A stretch of DNA of 64,000 nucleotides from Siphonodentalium dalli (taxonomy: Eukaryota > Mollusca > Scaphopoda > Gadilida > Siphonodentaliidae). The notes below the pieces were generated by a model. That model was not told where the DNA came from, ran no database searches, and saw only the letters and a list, made by a program, of their open reading frames with translations. Positions 24,370-34,579 of this stretch are shown piece after piece. The first letter of the stretch is position 1. Each line of letters starts with the position of its first letter. Both the position numbers and the translations under genes were made by a program. Location: the NCBI GenBank assembly GCA_032622095.1, contig CP136063.1, positions 115,774,723-115,838,722 on the forward strand, given 5' to 3'.

Positions 24370-24470
24370 GTATTTGCGCTTAAGCGCAAATAAATTGACA
24401 TACACATATTTGTGCTTAAGCGCAAATGATTTACGATTAAGCGCAAATGATTTACGCTTTTAAAAGCGCA
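24370..24470. repeat. Array of GCGCTTAAGCGC palindromes
   Basis: Four spaced copies of TTTGCGCTTAAGCGCAAAT or one-base variants. Confidence 0.7.
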
Positions 24471-24515
24471 AATCTATCTTACTATATATTTTGAGACTTC
24501 GTATATATATATATA

Positions 24516-25219
24516 CTAGAAGGTGACCCGACTTCGTCCGGGCTATTCAAAAACCAAATTTCAAGTCGATTGCTCCACCCGTTTAGCGAGATCTGGTATG
24601 CGCATGCGCGAAGCTGGCGTCGCACGGGCTCGGTGACCCGATAAAATTCGTATCCGGGGCAAGATACATTCACATACCAAATTTCAAGTCGATAGCTCCA
24701 CCCGTTTACGAGATATATAGCCCAATGTCATTTGCGGATACCTCGGCCGGTGATGAGTTAACGCGACATCGGCCGGTTATGAGTTAACGCGTCACGATAT
24801 GTTGATGGCGTGATATATTTTTTTTACGCAATGATTTTCGATGAGCGAAGCATGGTCCTGCGTTCTTCCCCATAATTAAGGTAGAAACTTTAAACGTACA
24901 CAGGCGTGTGATGCATCATTGGAAAGATGAAGCCACACAGATTCTAACCGTGCAAATTATATGACTGGCAATTTATTATTCGCGCTATATCGAATCGATT
25001 TGTGAGCACCGAACTGAAATATATTAGCGCAAAACGGCGTAAAAACAGATTTGACCTCGGCACGTGAAAAGTTGACCTCGGATCTGAAAATCAATAGGCT
25101 TATGTTACTCCTGACCCGAAAATACCCCCACATACCAAGTTTCATCGAAATTGGCTCAGCCATTTTTGAGTCCATCGATTACACACAGACAGACATATAG
25201 GCCACACACACACACACGT

Positions 25220-25256
<37 letters not shown>

Positions 25257-25260
25257 TCTT
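24516..25260 (-). mobile_element. Helitron-like element, minus orientation
   Basis: Read on the minus strand the 3' end is the hairpin CCCGGACGAAGTCGGG (24527-24542), 7 bases, then CTAG (24516-24519). Inside, ACCAAATTTCAAGTCGAT...GCTCCACCCGTTTA occurs twice, 123 bp apart (24553 and 24676). The other end is a CA microsatellite (25200-25254) preceded by ACAGACAGACATA. This is the same plan as 5826-6225. No Rep/helicase sequence, so non-autonomous. Confidence 0.6.
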
Positions 25261-25435
25261 TCAAAATATATAATAGATGTGTACTTCATAGAATCGAAAA
25301 CGGTTCGCTCGATTGAGTTCAAACTTCCCATCTAAATGTAAAAATCCACGGGAATCGTCGTCGCGGCGTTTTGGAGAAGCTCAGAGCACGCGTTCTCCAC
25401 TCTCAAAATCACCGCAAAGGCACGGCGGGGGTTGA

Positions 25436-25911
25436 AGGTACTCAACCCGATAAAACTCCTCTCAATTACTATTTCAATGGCTTCGGGGGTCAAAAATATT
25501 TGATTCGAGTCGAGGAAGTCACCCTTCAAAGCTCAGATTTGTTAGATATCGATTTTAGAAATCTATTATTTTTCATTATCGGGAATACTATCTGGCCCCA
25601 GAGCTCAGTCAAAATTGCGTTAAAATTACCACTTGATTTTAGAGTTATTCATCCTTGTCTGTTTGAATAGATTTGGAGTACACATCCAGAGCAGATTACG
25701 GCAGTTATTAGTACTCATCTCGAGAACATAACAAATTTGAAAAATCAATATCTAATAACTCTGAGCTTTGTTTGATGGGTTCCTCGACTCGAATCAAATA
25801 TTTTTTACCCCCAAAGCCAAAGAAATAGTAATATAGGACCCTCTGATCGGATTGTTGTTGTTGGAATCTGTTGAGATGGGGACCCTCTTTACGGGTTGAG
25901 TACCTTTAATC
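25436..25911. mobile_element. Imperfect foldback element with AGGTACTCAACC ends
   Basis: The left arm (GGTACTCAACCCG, then TTTGATTCGAGTCGAGGAA) pairs with the right arm (TTCCTCGACTCGAATCAAA, then CGGGTTGAGTACCTTTA). The right arm contains extra sequence near 25840-25900. A fragment with the same terminus stands at about 11250-11280. No target duplication determined. Confidence 0.6.
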
Positions 25912-26319
25912 GCGTTGATAGTTAAAGAGCGTCAGTTTTCCGAAGTGTCTATATAAAGAGCGTCGTTTTCGCTATCTACTTATCTGTATGACGGGCAATT
26001 CAATGCAATGTTATCGCGTTTGTTTTCAATGCAATACCGGATTCGACATCAAGCGTGAATGCTTATGTGAGTCGTTTCCGGGAATCAGTGTTAAAAAAAG
26101 GAAAACAAAGAATGCGTTACAAATCTGTCGTTCCTAGGAAAGGGGGGGGGATTTCATCGAGTTCTATTGACCATCTCGTAAGGGTGGACAACCTCTGTCA
26201 GGGGCTGCTCAATGGCCACGGGGAGTTAAATAACGGGGAAGTTTAGGACGGGTACCATGAATTAACTCATTGAAAAACAAAGAATGCGTTGTCTGTCGTT
26301 CCTAGGAAGGGGGGGATTT

Positions 26320-26520
26320 ATCATAAAAAAAACAATTAAATTATAAAAAAGAATTAAATTAAATTAATAATCAAATAAATATTAAAAAATTCAAAAAAAC
26401 ATAAATTAAATTTAAAAAACATTAAATTAATATTAAAAACATAAATTAAATTAAAAAAACATTAAATTAATATTAAAATATATTAAAAAAAATATAAATA
26501 AAAACAAAATAATTAAAAAA
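26320..26520. repeat. A/T low-complexity tract
   Basis: About 200 bp of ATTAAATTAATATTAAAAA-type sequence with no G. Confidence 0.85.
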
Positions 26521-26542
26521 AATGTCATGTTTCGAACAAACG

Positions 26543-26568
26543 CCGCCGGTGGCGGGCTAACCTGCTAG
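26543..26568 (+). mobile_element. Helitron-like 3' terminus
   Basis: Hairpin CCGCCGGTGGCGG (26543-26555), nine bases, then CTAG and T. The hairpin differs from the CCCGGACGAAGTCGGG family, so this is a second Helitron-like family or a diverged end. The matching 5' end was not found. Confidence 0.45.
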
Positions 26569-26577
26569 TAAATAATA

Positions 26578-27630
26578 AGGCCAATCTTTTTTATTTTACT
26601 GCTTTACGGATCCGCCGACCCTGTTTTCTGTGGCCGGACAAGGAAATAAAAATCAAATATAATTTTTATTTTCACAGCCGACAGCTGTTTCTGCTTATCA
26701 GTAACAAATTATCTAACCACATTTCACTGATTAAAGATGCATAGGACACACCAACTATAGATATATCTGGCTTTAATTACTTTTAACTACATCCATAATG
26801 AAAACTGAGAAGTCAGCTTGAGTTTATGTGTCCGCCACCAAGATACCTCTATGCTTTCTATAAATCTTGACATCTCTTTAAAACTTTAAATGGCATTTAG
26901 ATTACATTTTGTATTCCTGGGAATTTATGGTGATCTTTATGACTGAAGACCAATAACAGTCCACAAGGTTTCTTAGATAGGAATGACAAACTAATGAGTA
27001 TGTGGGTTTGCTCAAGTTACACATTCACTTTTTATCACTACCACTAATCTCATCATTCCCATGTGTGCATTAACCCTCTCTATACTAAATACCCATTGAC
27101 CAGACAATTAGATTCCTTAGGAAATGTTCAGATAATAAGTTCAACAAGTTCTAAACTTATTATCTGAACATTTCCCACCAACTAATAGGAATCCTTCTGC
27201 AAATATATTATCTGTCGGCTACTTATTTTTCCATGACATCCATCCAGATGAATAATGGACTTTTTCAATGTATACATTATAACTGAATGGGGGATCAGTC
27301 CATTTATTCAATAATTAAAATGTTGAACAAAAACAAACCCTTTATTTCTGGATTTTTTCAATATTATTCAATAATCTAAGCTACTAGTATGTTTCAAATA
27401 ATAGTACTGGATTTGAATTTTGTGATATACATTGTACATCCAAAAAGTGTTCTCTATAAATGACTGACAGAGAATTATAAAGACACAGATACCACCTTAG
27501 CGAAAGTAAAAAAAAAAAAAAAAAGATTCAAGCATTTTTATTTTTATTTTTTTTCCGACCGACCCAGACCGACCCTACCAAAACAAGGTTAAAAAAATCC
27601 GTAAAGCAGAAAAATAAAAAAGTTTGGCCT
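26578..27630. mobile_element. 1.05-kb TIR element (AGGCCAA ends)
   Basis: The left end AGGCCAATCTTTTTTATTTT, followed by CTGCTTTACGGAT, is matched by the complementary right end ATCCGTAAAGCAG...AAAGTTTGGCCT, giving TIRs of about 40 bp. No convincing target duplication. The interior has no ORF of note and carries a nested hairpin at 27120-27175. Confidence 0.65.
27120..27175. repeat. Short perfect hairpin
   Basis: GGAAATGTTCAGATAATAAG and its complement form arms of about 22 bp around a 12-base loop. A diverged relative with the same flanks (CTATACTAAATRC, GGATTCCT) stands at 45655-45785. Confidence 0.75.
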
Positions 27631-28039
27631 AAATGTGAATAGGGCCTCCCATATCTTTTTGCTTTATATTTTTCCCAGTTAATTATAAATTATTCTCTCA
27701 GAACATATTGTCCATAAAGTTATATATGGAGTGCCCTAGCTGTGTACGGAATTTTTGTCAGACCCCCTCCCCCAGCGCATCCCCACCGCCATGCATGGAC
27801 GCCGGAGAAGGGGGGCATGCAGGGGCATTTGTCCCCCTAATTGCCTGGACAAGGAGAGTCCAGTTGGTAAAAAACGACGTACATGTAGACATACCTTCCT
27901 GCAAATATTTTACTACCCCCCCCCCCCCCCGTACCTCACCCACCCAACTGAAATGTCTATTTCCAAGAATAGACACACCATGTATTTCCCAGAAAGTTAT
28001 TAATAACAACCAATCGAGCATTCTCATTTTGGGCACATG
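27631..28039. other. Intergenic DNA just upstream of the gene
   Basis: Contains C-rich runs (27765-27785, 27912-27930) and a TATGGGAGGCCCTATTCACA-like border in reverse at 27630-27652. ORFs on both strands are by-products of the C-runs. Confidence 0.4.
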
Positions 28040-28147
28040 ATTTCAGTCGCGGGTCGAGTTTTATCCGGCGGTCGCGTACATTCGTTGTCCGAAAGATGTA
28101 ACAAATTTAATGAAATTATTGATTGTTATTCGGATGAAGTGATAACG
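28040..28147 (+). promoter_or_regulatory. Possible non-coding first exon and CpG-rich promoter of the RNF213-like gene
   Basis: From 28045 to 28085 the DNA is unusually rich in CG dinucleotides (TCGCGGGTCG, CGGCGGTCGCG) compared with the AT-rich surroundings. At 28147 a good donor is present, GATAACG followed by GTGAGTGT. Splicing it to the acceptor at 29949 would place the first coding exon behind a short 5' UTR. It would contain a minimal ATGTAA and an upstream ORF of ten codons (28110-28142). This is inference from composition and one splice signal; the transcription start is unknown. Confidence 0.35.
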
Positions 28148-29949
28148 GTGAGTGTGCGGAAATATGGACGAACTTGCATTCGAATGAAATTTTCAAAATT
28201 AAATCGCTTATAGATCTAATTCACTTTTAAAAATTTAGAATGAATCGGGTCCTAACTCCTATTCCGTATTCGGGCGACATCGATCCGGTGCAGCTTGCGT
28301 TTTAGTTTCATAATATAATTTTAATTACTCGACGTGACAGATGTCGATGTTTCACCGTGGCAAACACCTAGTCTATATCACCGCACTATATTTTAATTGT
28401 CTGGTTGGACTACAAAATTGTGAAATATCTTTCGAAACTGAAAGTGAATATGATTTTTTGTTTCCTGGAACATGGGTTTTTCCCACTTTCACTCTTGTGT
28501 CAATGTCGGTAATGGAATCACGGAACTAAATGGTTTCCCATAGGCGACAATGTTAACTAACGTTTCGGCCAAATTCACTGAATTGAAGCCTGCGGGTCAC
28601 ATCAGTGATGTTTACCCGGCTAGATTGACACCAGTTGATCACGAAAATGGTAGAAAAATCATAGGTTATGTGTTTACTTTTTAAAATAAATCCCCAAGTG
28701 TACGACAGGGCTATCCCACAGCCAAATTTGATCTGGAAAAATCCAGAACTACAGTAGCTAGTTAAATAATTTTCCCGCTCACAAAAATTATTGAAAAGCA
28801 CGATCCAATATCGGCCCGCGGCCCGCAAAAATGTCGAGTGTTGCATCATTTCGAACGCCCGGTATAACAGTGCTAATGGCCTAGAGAACGCCCTATAAAG
28901 TGATAATATTATAGTTTGGAGCCATGTTTCCACAAAATTGTGCCCATGATCTTTACAATAAATACGTGCATGGGTGTGAGCTGCTACGTGCACAGATAAA
29001 TAAATATTGTCCTTATTTCCAAACTATTTACTTTTGCATTTGCATTTATCTTTACAGTTACATTTTAAGTGTTTAAAAACTCTTTCAAATAAATCTTTAG
29101 CCCAGATTTAAATTCATCAAATGGTATAAATGAAACAGTTATCTGGCAGACGGTTCCAGAATAATGGACCAGATATGGTGATATGAGCAAACTATTATTT
29201 AATTAATACAGACTATAGGCGTCACACTCAGACCTTGTCGCTGATATTTAAATCATATTTCTGCAGGCTCGTCGGCAAAGTGAGAATAAGCTGTAAAGGC
29301 ATATGGTACACATAGTGACAACATCTAGATTGGTCTCTTGTCGTTCGTCCATCTGTCTGTCTGCCAGATCAAGTTCGAAAATGGGTTTGATCATGGTTTT
29401 TTTTATGGAGTTATGGCCCTTCTTTGACTTGGAATTCACGCGTGCTGCAATAACTCATTGAATATTATGGATTTTAGTGTCCAAGCTGAAAATAGCTAAT
29501 CACTATTGCCAAGGTATGTGTTAAACATCTGCCGATCATGATCAGCCTCTCGTTCTATTTTAGAGTTATCCTTCTTTGTTTATCTATAAATCAATTCTTT
29601 TTGTCTGTTAAAGCTGATATCCCAGCCATGGGTTGTCAGATCTGAATGAAATTTGGTATGGATGTTTTTCCATTACAATGTATATATTATAAGTTCATTG
29701 TGTGTGTTGTTACATCTAAACTAGCTAGTTTGTAAAGACTCTAGCTTTGAGTTACGGTAATTAAAACTTAATTATGGAAGTATACTGGGACCATAATAGC
29801 ATTGTATAAATAGCAGACATTGAGATACTGAACACCTCGGTATTGTCATTATGCTTCGGTTCGGTATCGTGTCGATAATGATACCATCCTTGGTATTTTG
29901 GTATACCATCCATCTCTTAATGTTGTAATGCTTATTTTTTATTTTTCAG
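28148..29949 (+). other. Probable first intron / upstream region
   Basis: No further coding exon recognised. A 146-codon minus-strand frame (28553-28993) has no recognisable domain. A degenerate family A remnant lies at about 29290-29460. The stretch ends in a pyrimidine-rich tract and TTTTTCAG acceptor at 29942-29949. Confidence 0.4.
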
Positions 29950-29957
29950 GATTTAAA

Positions 29958-30294
29958 ATGATAATATGCCGATCAGTTGATGATGATGGGCAGTACTGTA
30001 ATGCCCAACTGAGCGAAGAAGATGATGTCTGCGGTGATTGTGGGTGCTCACGAAATGCAACTGCAGAAATCGATGTTGGAGAAATAAAATGTCTTCTTTC
30101 CAGAGAAGGTGTGCAAGAATGTGGGACCAAGTTGACTTCAGCAAAACAGAAATTCTGTAAAGTTTGCAAAGGTCGTCTCAACCGTGAATGGTTGGCAGAT
30201 CAGGTGACACAGCTTGTTGAAAAAGCAGCCAAGTCTTCTGTAGACATGGCTTCTGCAGCATCTTTAATTGATAATCCTGCTGAAGAAGTTAAAG
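29958..30294 (+). CDS. rnf213: RNF213-like (mysterin) exon with start codon and two zinc ribbons
   Basis: First coding exon of a gene that looks like RNF213, the giant AAA+/RING E3 ubiquitin ligase linked to lipid droplets, antimicrobial ubiquitylation and, in humans, moyamoya disease. The exon starts at 29950 after a TTTTTCAG acceptor. The first ATG, 29958, has A at -3. The donor AAAG/GTGAAA at 30294 leaves phase 1. The 112 residues hold two successive C4 patterns: C4, C14, C25, C28 (ending VCGDCG) and C45, C55, C67, C70 (ending FCKVCKGRL), followed by a hydrophilic tail. Vertebrate RNF213 begins with one zinc ribbon of this kind, so two would be a lineage feature. Identification rests mainly on the domain order with the three downstream exons, whose phases all match. 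Confidence 0.8.
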
Positions 30295-30499
30295 GTGAAA
30301 TGTTTAATGTCTAAAGAAATATTTGAGATATAGTTACCTACTAAGGGTTGTTCTAGGGCAATCATGCATGGATCTGTTTTACCAGGTTGGAACTTTGTCC
30401 ACATTAAATTTGGGTTGCCAATTTCTAATTTCTAATGAAATTTTGAAAGCAAATACGTTTTGGATACCAGCTGCATGATGTCCTAGAGTTTTTATGTCT

Positions 30500-30814
30500 A
30501 TACCCATACCATAGTATGGTACACATAGTGTCAACACTCCAGATTGACCACTCATCGTTCATCTGTCCGTCTGTCCGTAGACTCTTTATGCATGTTCGAT
30601 AACTCAAACATTTTCTATACTATCGGAACCTAATCTTGTATATGAGTTATTCAGCCAAAAATACAGATCAAGTTTGAATATGGGGTTTTCATCAGAGTCT
30701 TTTTTACTGAGTTATGGCCATTTGTTGACTTAGAATTCACACATTCTGCAATAATTCAAACATATCTTATGTGATTGGAACCAACTTCGGTATGTCTTTA
30801 ACCTTTTCCATTAT
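30500..30814 (+). repeat. GTCC-type dispersed element, family A
   Basis: TACCATAGTATGGTA head, CATCTGTCCGTCTGTCCG, then ATCGGAACCTAATCTTGTAT and AATATGGGG blocks. It is interrupted on the right by the hAT at 30823 and appears to continue beyond it at 32038. Confidence 0.65.
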
Positions 30815-30822
30815 TGAATAAC

Positions 30823-32029
30823 TAGTGATGAGCCGATTGTCAAAAGAGCCTTGCGCCAATTGTCGATTATTTGAGATCACAATCGGCCGATTCAGGTGCC
30901 GATTCCGATTATTGTAATAATTATACCAAAACATGTTATATGTGTTATATACTACTTTGATTTGGAAGCAACAACATCAGTAATATACCAGTATACATAA
31001 GTAAACTTTGGGTAAGTATAAAGGTAGGTATGGGTGGACTTGTGAACGAATTCCTGCGTCCTGACAACCAATACACATGTTATATTATGCTAAATTTACC
31101 GTAGATTTATGCCTGTGAGTTGCTACTTGTTGACCCAGTATTTCCCCTCAAAATGTGCATGCACCTTATACAACTAAGTCAATATAAGGGGTGTGAATTC
31201 TGGCTACAATCAGACACAGGTGAGTTTTTGGCATTCGCCGCGATGACAACTCAGAAGAGTGCATGACCGTTCACACCAAAACAGGAATGAAATGTTTAAT
31301 TACAAATAAAAATAATTAAATAATATTAATAATTGTTACCAGTGTATTTATCCCTATCCAATTAATAAAATACAAGAATTCAACAATCAACATGAGACCT
31401 CTGTCTGAGGAAGAGAATTTTTATGTTATACCACATTATCCTGAACTCAACTGTAGAGACACTGAATACCAAGGATGTTGCAACACTTGTTTACTGTCTA
31501 CATGTTTTTTTTTATGTCGGTTTTTAAATAAGAGGTCATTGAGGTCACTGGCTGACCTGGCATCAGTTTGAATACTGGTGATTAGCGGTCACTACGTTGA
31601 ATAGTAGTAGTTAATTGGTGAACAATGGGAAATGTTATAAACACACTCTATATAATGGGCCTCATCGGGATATTTTACATATCTATTTCAATTCATTCGA
31701 TATATGATAACTGAAGCGTGGTGAATGCAGTCAACTGCGTAATCATGTGTCAGCTGACGTGTACTTTGGGGGGTTTATACCTGTGTTTTTGGCAGGACCT
31801 GGCTGCATATCATCAAATTTGTGTTTGGTTACACTTTCCCCATGTTTACTGGTCATTTATTCAACAAAAACATCGTTATATTTAACACAGTTTATTGAAG
31901 ATAAACAAGCACCTGATTATTATTTAGACAATCGGAAATGCCGATGTTGAAACCCGAGTACCAATTGTCATCCGATGGGCCACAATTGGCCGATTCCGAT
32001 TGTCGTTCCCGATTATCGGCTCATCACTA
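30823..32029. mobile_element. hAT non-autonomous element, TSD TGAATAAC
   Basis: The ends TAGTGATGAGCCGATTGTC and GATTATCGGCTCATCACTA are inverted copies. TGAATAAC (8 bp) stands on both sides, at 30815-30822 and 32030-32037. Subterminal CCGATT/AATCGG words are repeated at both ends. The 1207-bp body has no transposase-like frame. TAGNG starts and 8-bp duplications are diagnostic of hAT. Confidence 0.88.
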
Positions 32030-32116
32030 TGAATAACTATATTATTTTGATATCTCACATGACAGTTTGCAACAACATAAATAGAACTGCTTCCGCTATG
32101 GAAGTGGTGACATGCT

Positions 32117-32252
32117 CTATAGTTTAGATGTTTAATATATTAATCCTCCTCTTTTGACCCATAAATTCCAATTATTTGTGTTATTATGTACATTTGTCTA
32201 TACTAATTTATATCATAACAATATACTCTATAATTCAACATCTAAACTATAG
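32117..32252. repeat. Short inverted repeat
   Basis: CTATAGTTTAGATGTT and its complement AACATCTAAACTATAG bracket about 100 bp of AT-rich DNA. Confidence 0.65.
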
Positions 32253-32959
32253 ATTATGATTTTATTATGATAGCAATTTACTAAGGGATGGGTTAAACAT
32301 CTGTCTCTCGTTAATATATAATTTGCAGTCTTCATTGATTTAGTACCGAAGCAATTCACTGAAGTTACTTTTGTAAACTATGGCAGTCTGATTGCAGCGG
32401 ACAGTCCCATTCAGAATTGACCTCAAGAAGAGCCAGGTCCGGAAAATTTTAAATACCCCTGTATTCGCATTTGGTAAACGATGTGGCCAAAATATGAAAA
32501 TGGGCCCGAAATACAAATGACAATTCACATCAGTGTCATTTCATTTTCTAACTAAATTTTAACGAGATTATCTCAAGTCATTTGTTGTAATCATTGACAA
32601 AGAAAAAAACATTCTCTGGAGTCCGGAAATTGATGTAACTCATTACGAACTCTTCTCTTTTGTCTGTGGTTGTAAAAAAAGGTCTACATGTTTCTGTTTC
32701 TATTTTCGTTGTGTGGGAATTCCCAATTGGTTTTGTCTATATGACACAGCATGTTTGCATGAATGGCATGCGTTTTAAGTTTGTGGTCACCACAGAACAT
32801 CAGGTAAATCCCACAATAAAGCCTAAACAAATTGAAAGATATAACTTTGTTAATCTGAAATTATCAAGATTCAAGTTAGACAACTATTCAGACAATTTAT
32901 TTGCTTGGTATCAGAATAGATACGTTCATTATTCAAAACAATTCAATACAATAGGTTAG

Positions 32960-33110
32960 CAGTTTACTCCCTCTATGGTCCAAGTTTCCTTCCACTTAAA
33001 CCAGCTAGTGAAATCGGTTGGGATAATGCTGGTTTTACATCAAAGTCCATGTATATACCTTTCTATATTCGGGTTTAAGCGCTCACCTAATATCCCCAAC
33101 ATACAGTAAT
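32960..33110. repeat. Dispersed repeat, copy 2
   Basis: CCAAGTTTCCTTCCACTTAA, then ACCAGCTAGTGAAA and TGCTGGTTTTACATCAAAG correspond to 3830-3940. Confidence 0.5.
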
Positions 33111-34358
33111 AAAATTTCACAATTTTGATAGTAAACTGGTTTTATTCCATAGAAGATAGTGTGGAAGCCATAGTATTTGTTCTGCATGCCAAACAAGTTG
33201 TCAATTGAAAGCAGCAATTTAATATGATGTGAAATACATATTTGATCACAATGTTTACATAATGTTTAAAAAGTACAAACTCATTTGACCTTGCGATTTG
33301 ATCGCTGTGTGGTAAACATAAACACCGCCGTCGGTCATCGATTGAATTATTTCTATCATTTATACCGGGTAATTTGTAAATGACATTAGTGCTGAAATGG
33401 TTGACCAGTTTTTGTAGCCAGTTAACACACAACTTGACAGATTACACAGTGTTTATAAGTAATGTCATGCTTGACCTGTTTGTATTTTAGTCAGCCGAAA
33501 ATAGTGTTTTAGGTTCGAACACAATAAAATGCTGGAACCAGTTTGATTGCAAAATTTAATGGATACCTATATTTTTTCTTAATTTATATGTGTTTGAATT
33601 GTTTTTTTTTAAGCTAGTCTGGAGTTATCTTGTTATTACACTTTTAAAACTACTAATTTATTTCCTAAGGAATGAAGAGGGTTCATTCAGTTGATTTGGA
33701 GAATTGGTCCCAAAAGAGATGGAGGTCCTGTAAAGACAATAATGTGAAACATTCCAGATTAGATTTGAGTATCCGCAAAGGTATTCTATCATTCACTGTT
33801 TCATGGTTAATCCAAGATAGTGTCTATATATAATCATTGAGTTTTCGTTTTCACTGTAATAACACAATAAATATTTGATTGTCTTTCTTTGCTTGTCATT
33901 GATATAATTCTACAAACAAACTTGACCTTCCCTTTTGCACAAGAATAAGGAAATTATCTAAATAGTACCTTATCATCATTAACTGTGGATGATATATATA
34001 GATAACTTATATAGATGATGTTTAATATATCTTAAAGACGTGTATTCAGGATTCAATCTGTTCCATGCTGACTTATTAGCTCAACTTTATTTTGTAAAGT
34101 TTGAGCTATTGCTGTGGTTTGGCGTCTGCCGTCTGTGCGTGTTTCTGTCCGTCCGTTAGTACGAGCATGAACAATTCCTTTGGCTCACTCTACAGGCTGC
34201 ATCCCTCATCCGATCATCACCAAACTTCATATGGATCTTCGGGATGACCCCTAGATGGCAGCCATCAATTTTTTCTGAAATTTGTTAAAAAAACATGGCC
34301 GCCAGCAGCCATTTTGGACTTCAAATTTGAATCCATTGGCACACCCTGAGCACGCATT

Positions 34359-34447
34359 TATTATGCCCCCGACTTGAAAAGTCGGCGGTATATAGTCGAC
34401 GTCTCCGTCCGTCCGTCCATGCGTCTGTACAAACATTTTGCATTATT
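34359..34447 (+). repeat. GTCC-type element with CCCGACTTGAAAAGTCGG head
   Basis: TATGCCCCCGACTTGAAAAG, then TCGGCGGTATATAGTCGAC, form the stem head, followed by CCGTCCGTCCGTCCATGCG. It is truncated after less than 90 bp by the LINE tail. Confidence 0.6.
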
Positions 34448-34579
34448 GTTCAGCAACGTGTGATTAACGACTGGAACTTCCTGCCAGATATGATAGTAGA
34501 GGCAGTTGATCTATCTGAATTTAAAACTTATTTGGATTCGTTCTTCTACAGCAAAAAGTATCAATTTGAAGACTCTTAA
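34448..34579 (+). pseudogene. LINE reverse transcriptase C-terminal tail (CR1/L2/Jockey type)
   Basis: A 43-codon frame with stop TAA at 34577-34579 reads QQRVINDWNFLPDMIVEAVD and then LSEFKTYLDSFF. This is the conserved end of many non-LTR retrotransposon ORF2 proteins (R-x-x-x-x-WN-x-LP-x-x-x-V, then F-x-x-x-LD). It is followed by a short 3' UTR ending near 34695 in TGATGATGATAATGATAATC, a simple-repeat tail typical of CR1/L2-like elements. It is strongly 5' truncated. Confidence 0.75.

Noticed and set aside
25371-25670. 99-codon ORF considered as a gene
   Set aside because: It overlaps the arms of the AGGTACTCAACC foldback element, and its frame is not kept in the mirrored arm.
28553-28993. 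146-codon minus-strand ORF near the presumed promoter
   Set aside because: No domain, no splice signals and no repeat support; the opposite strand carries the gene. Left as a chance frame.
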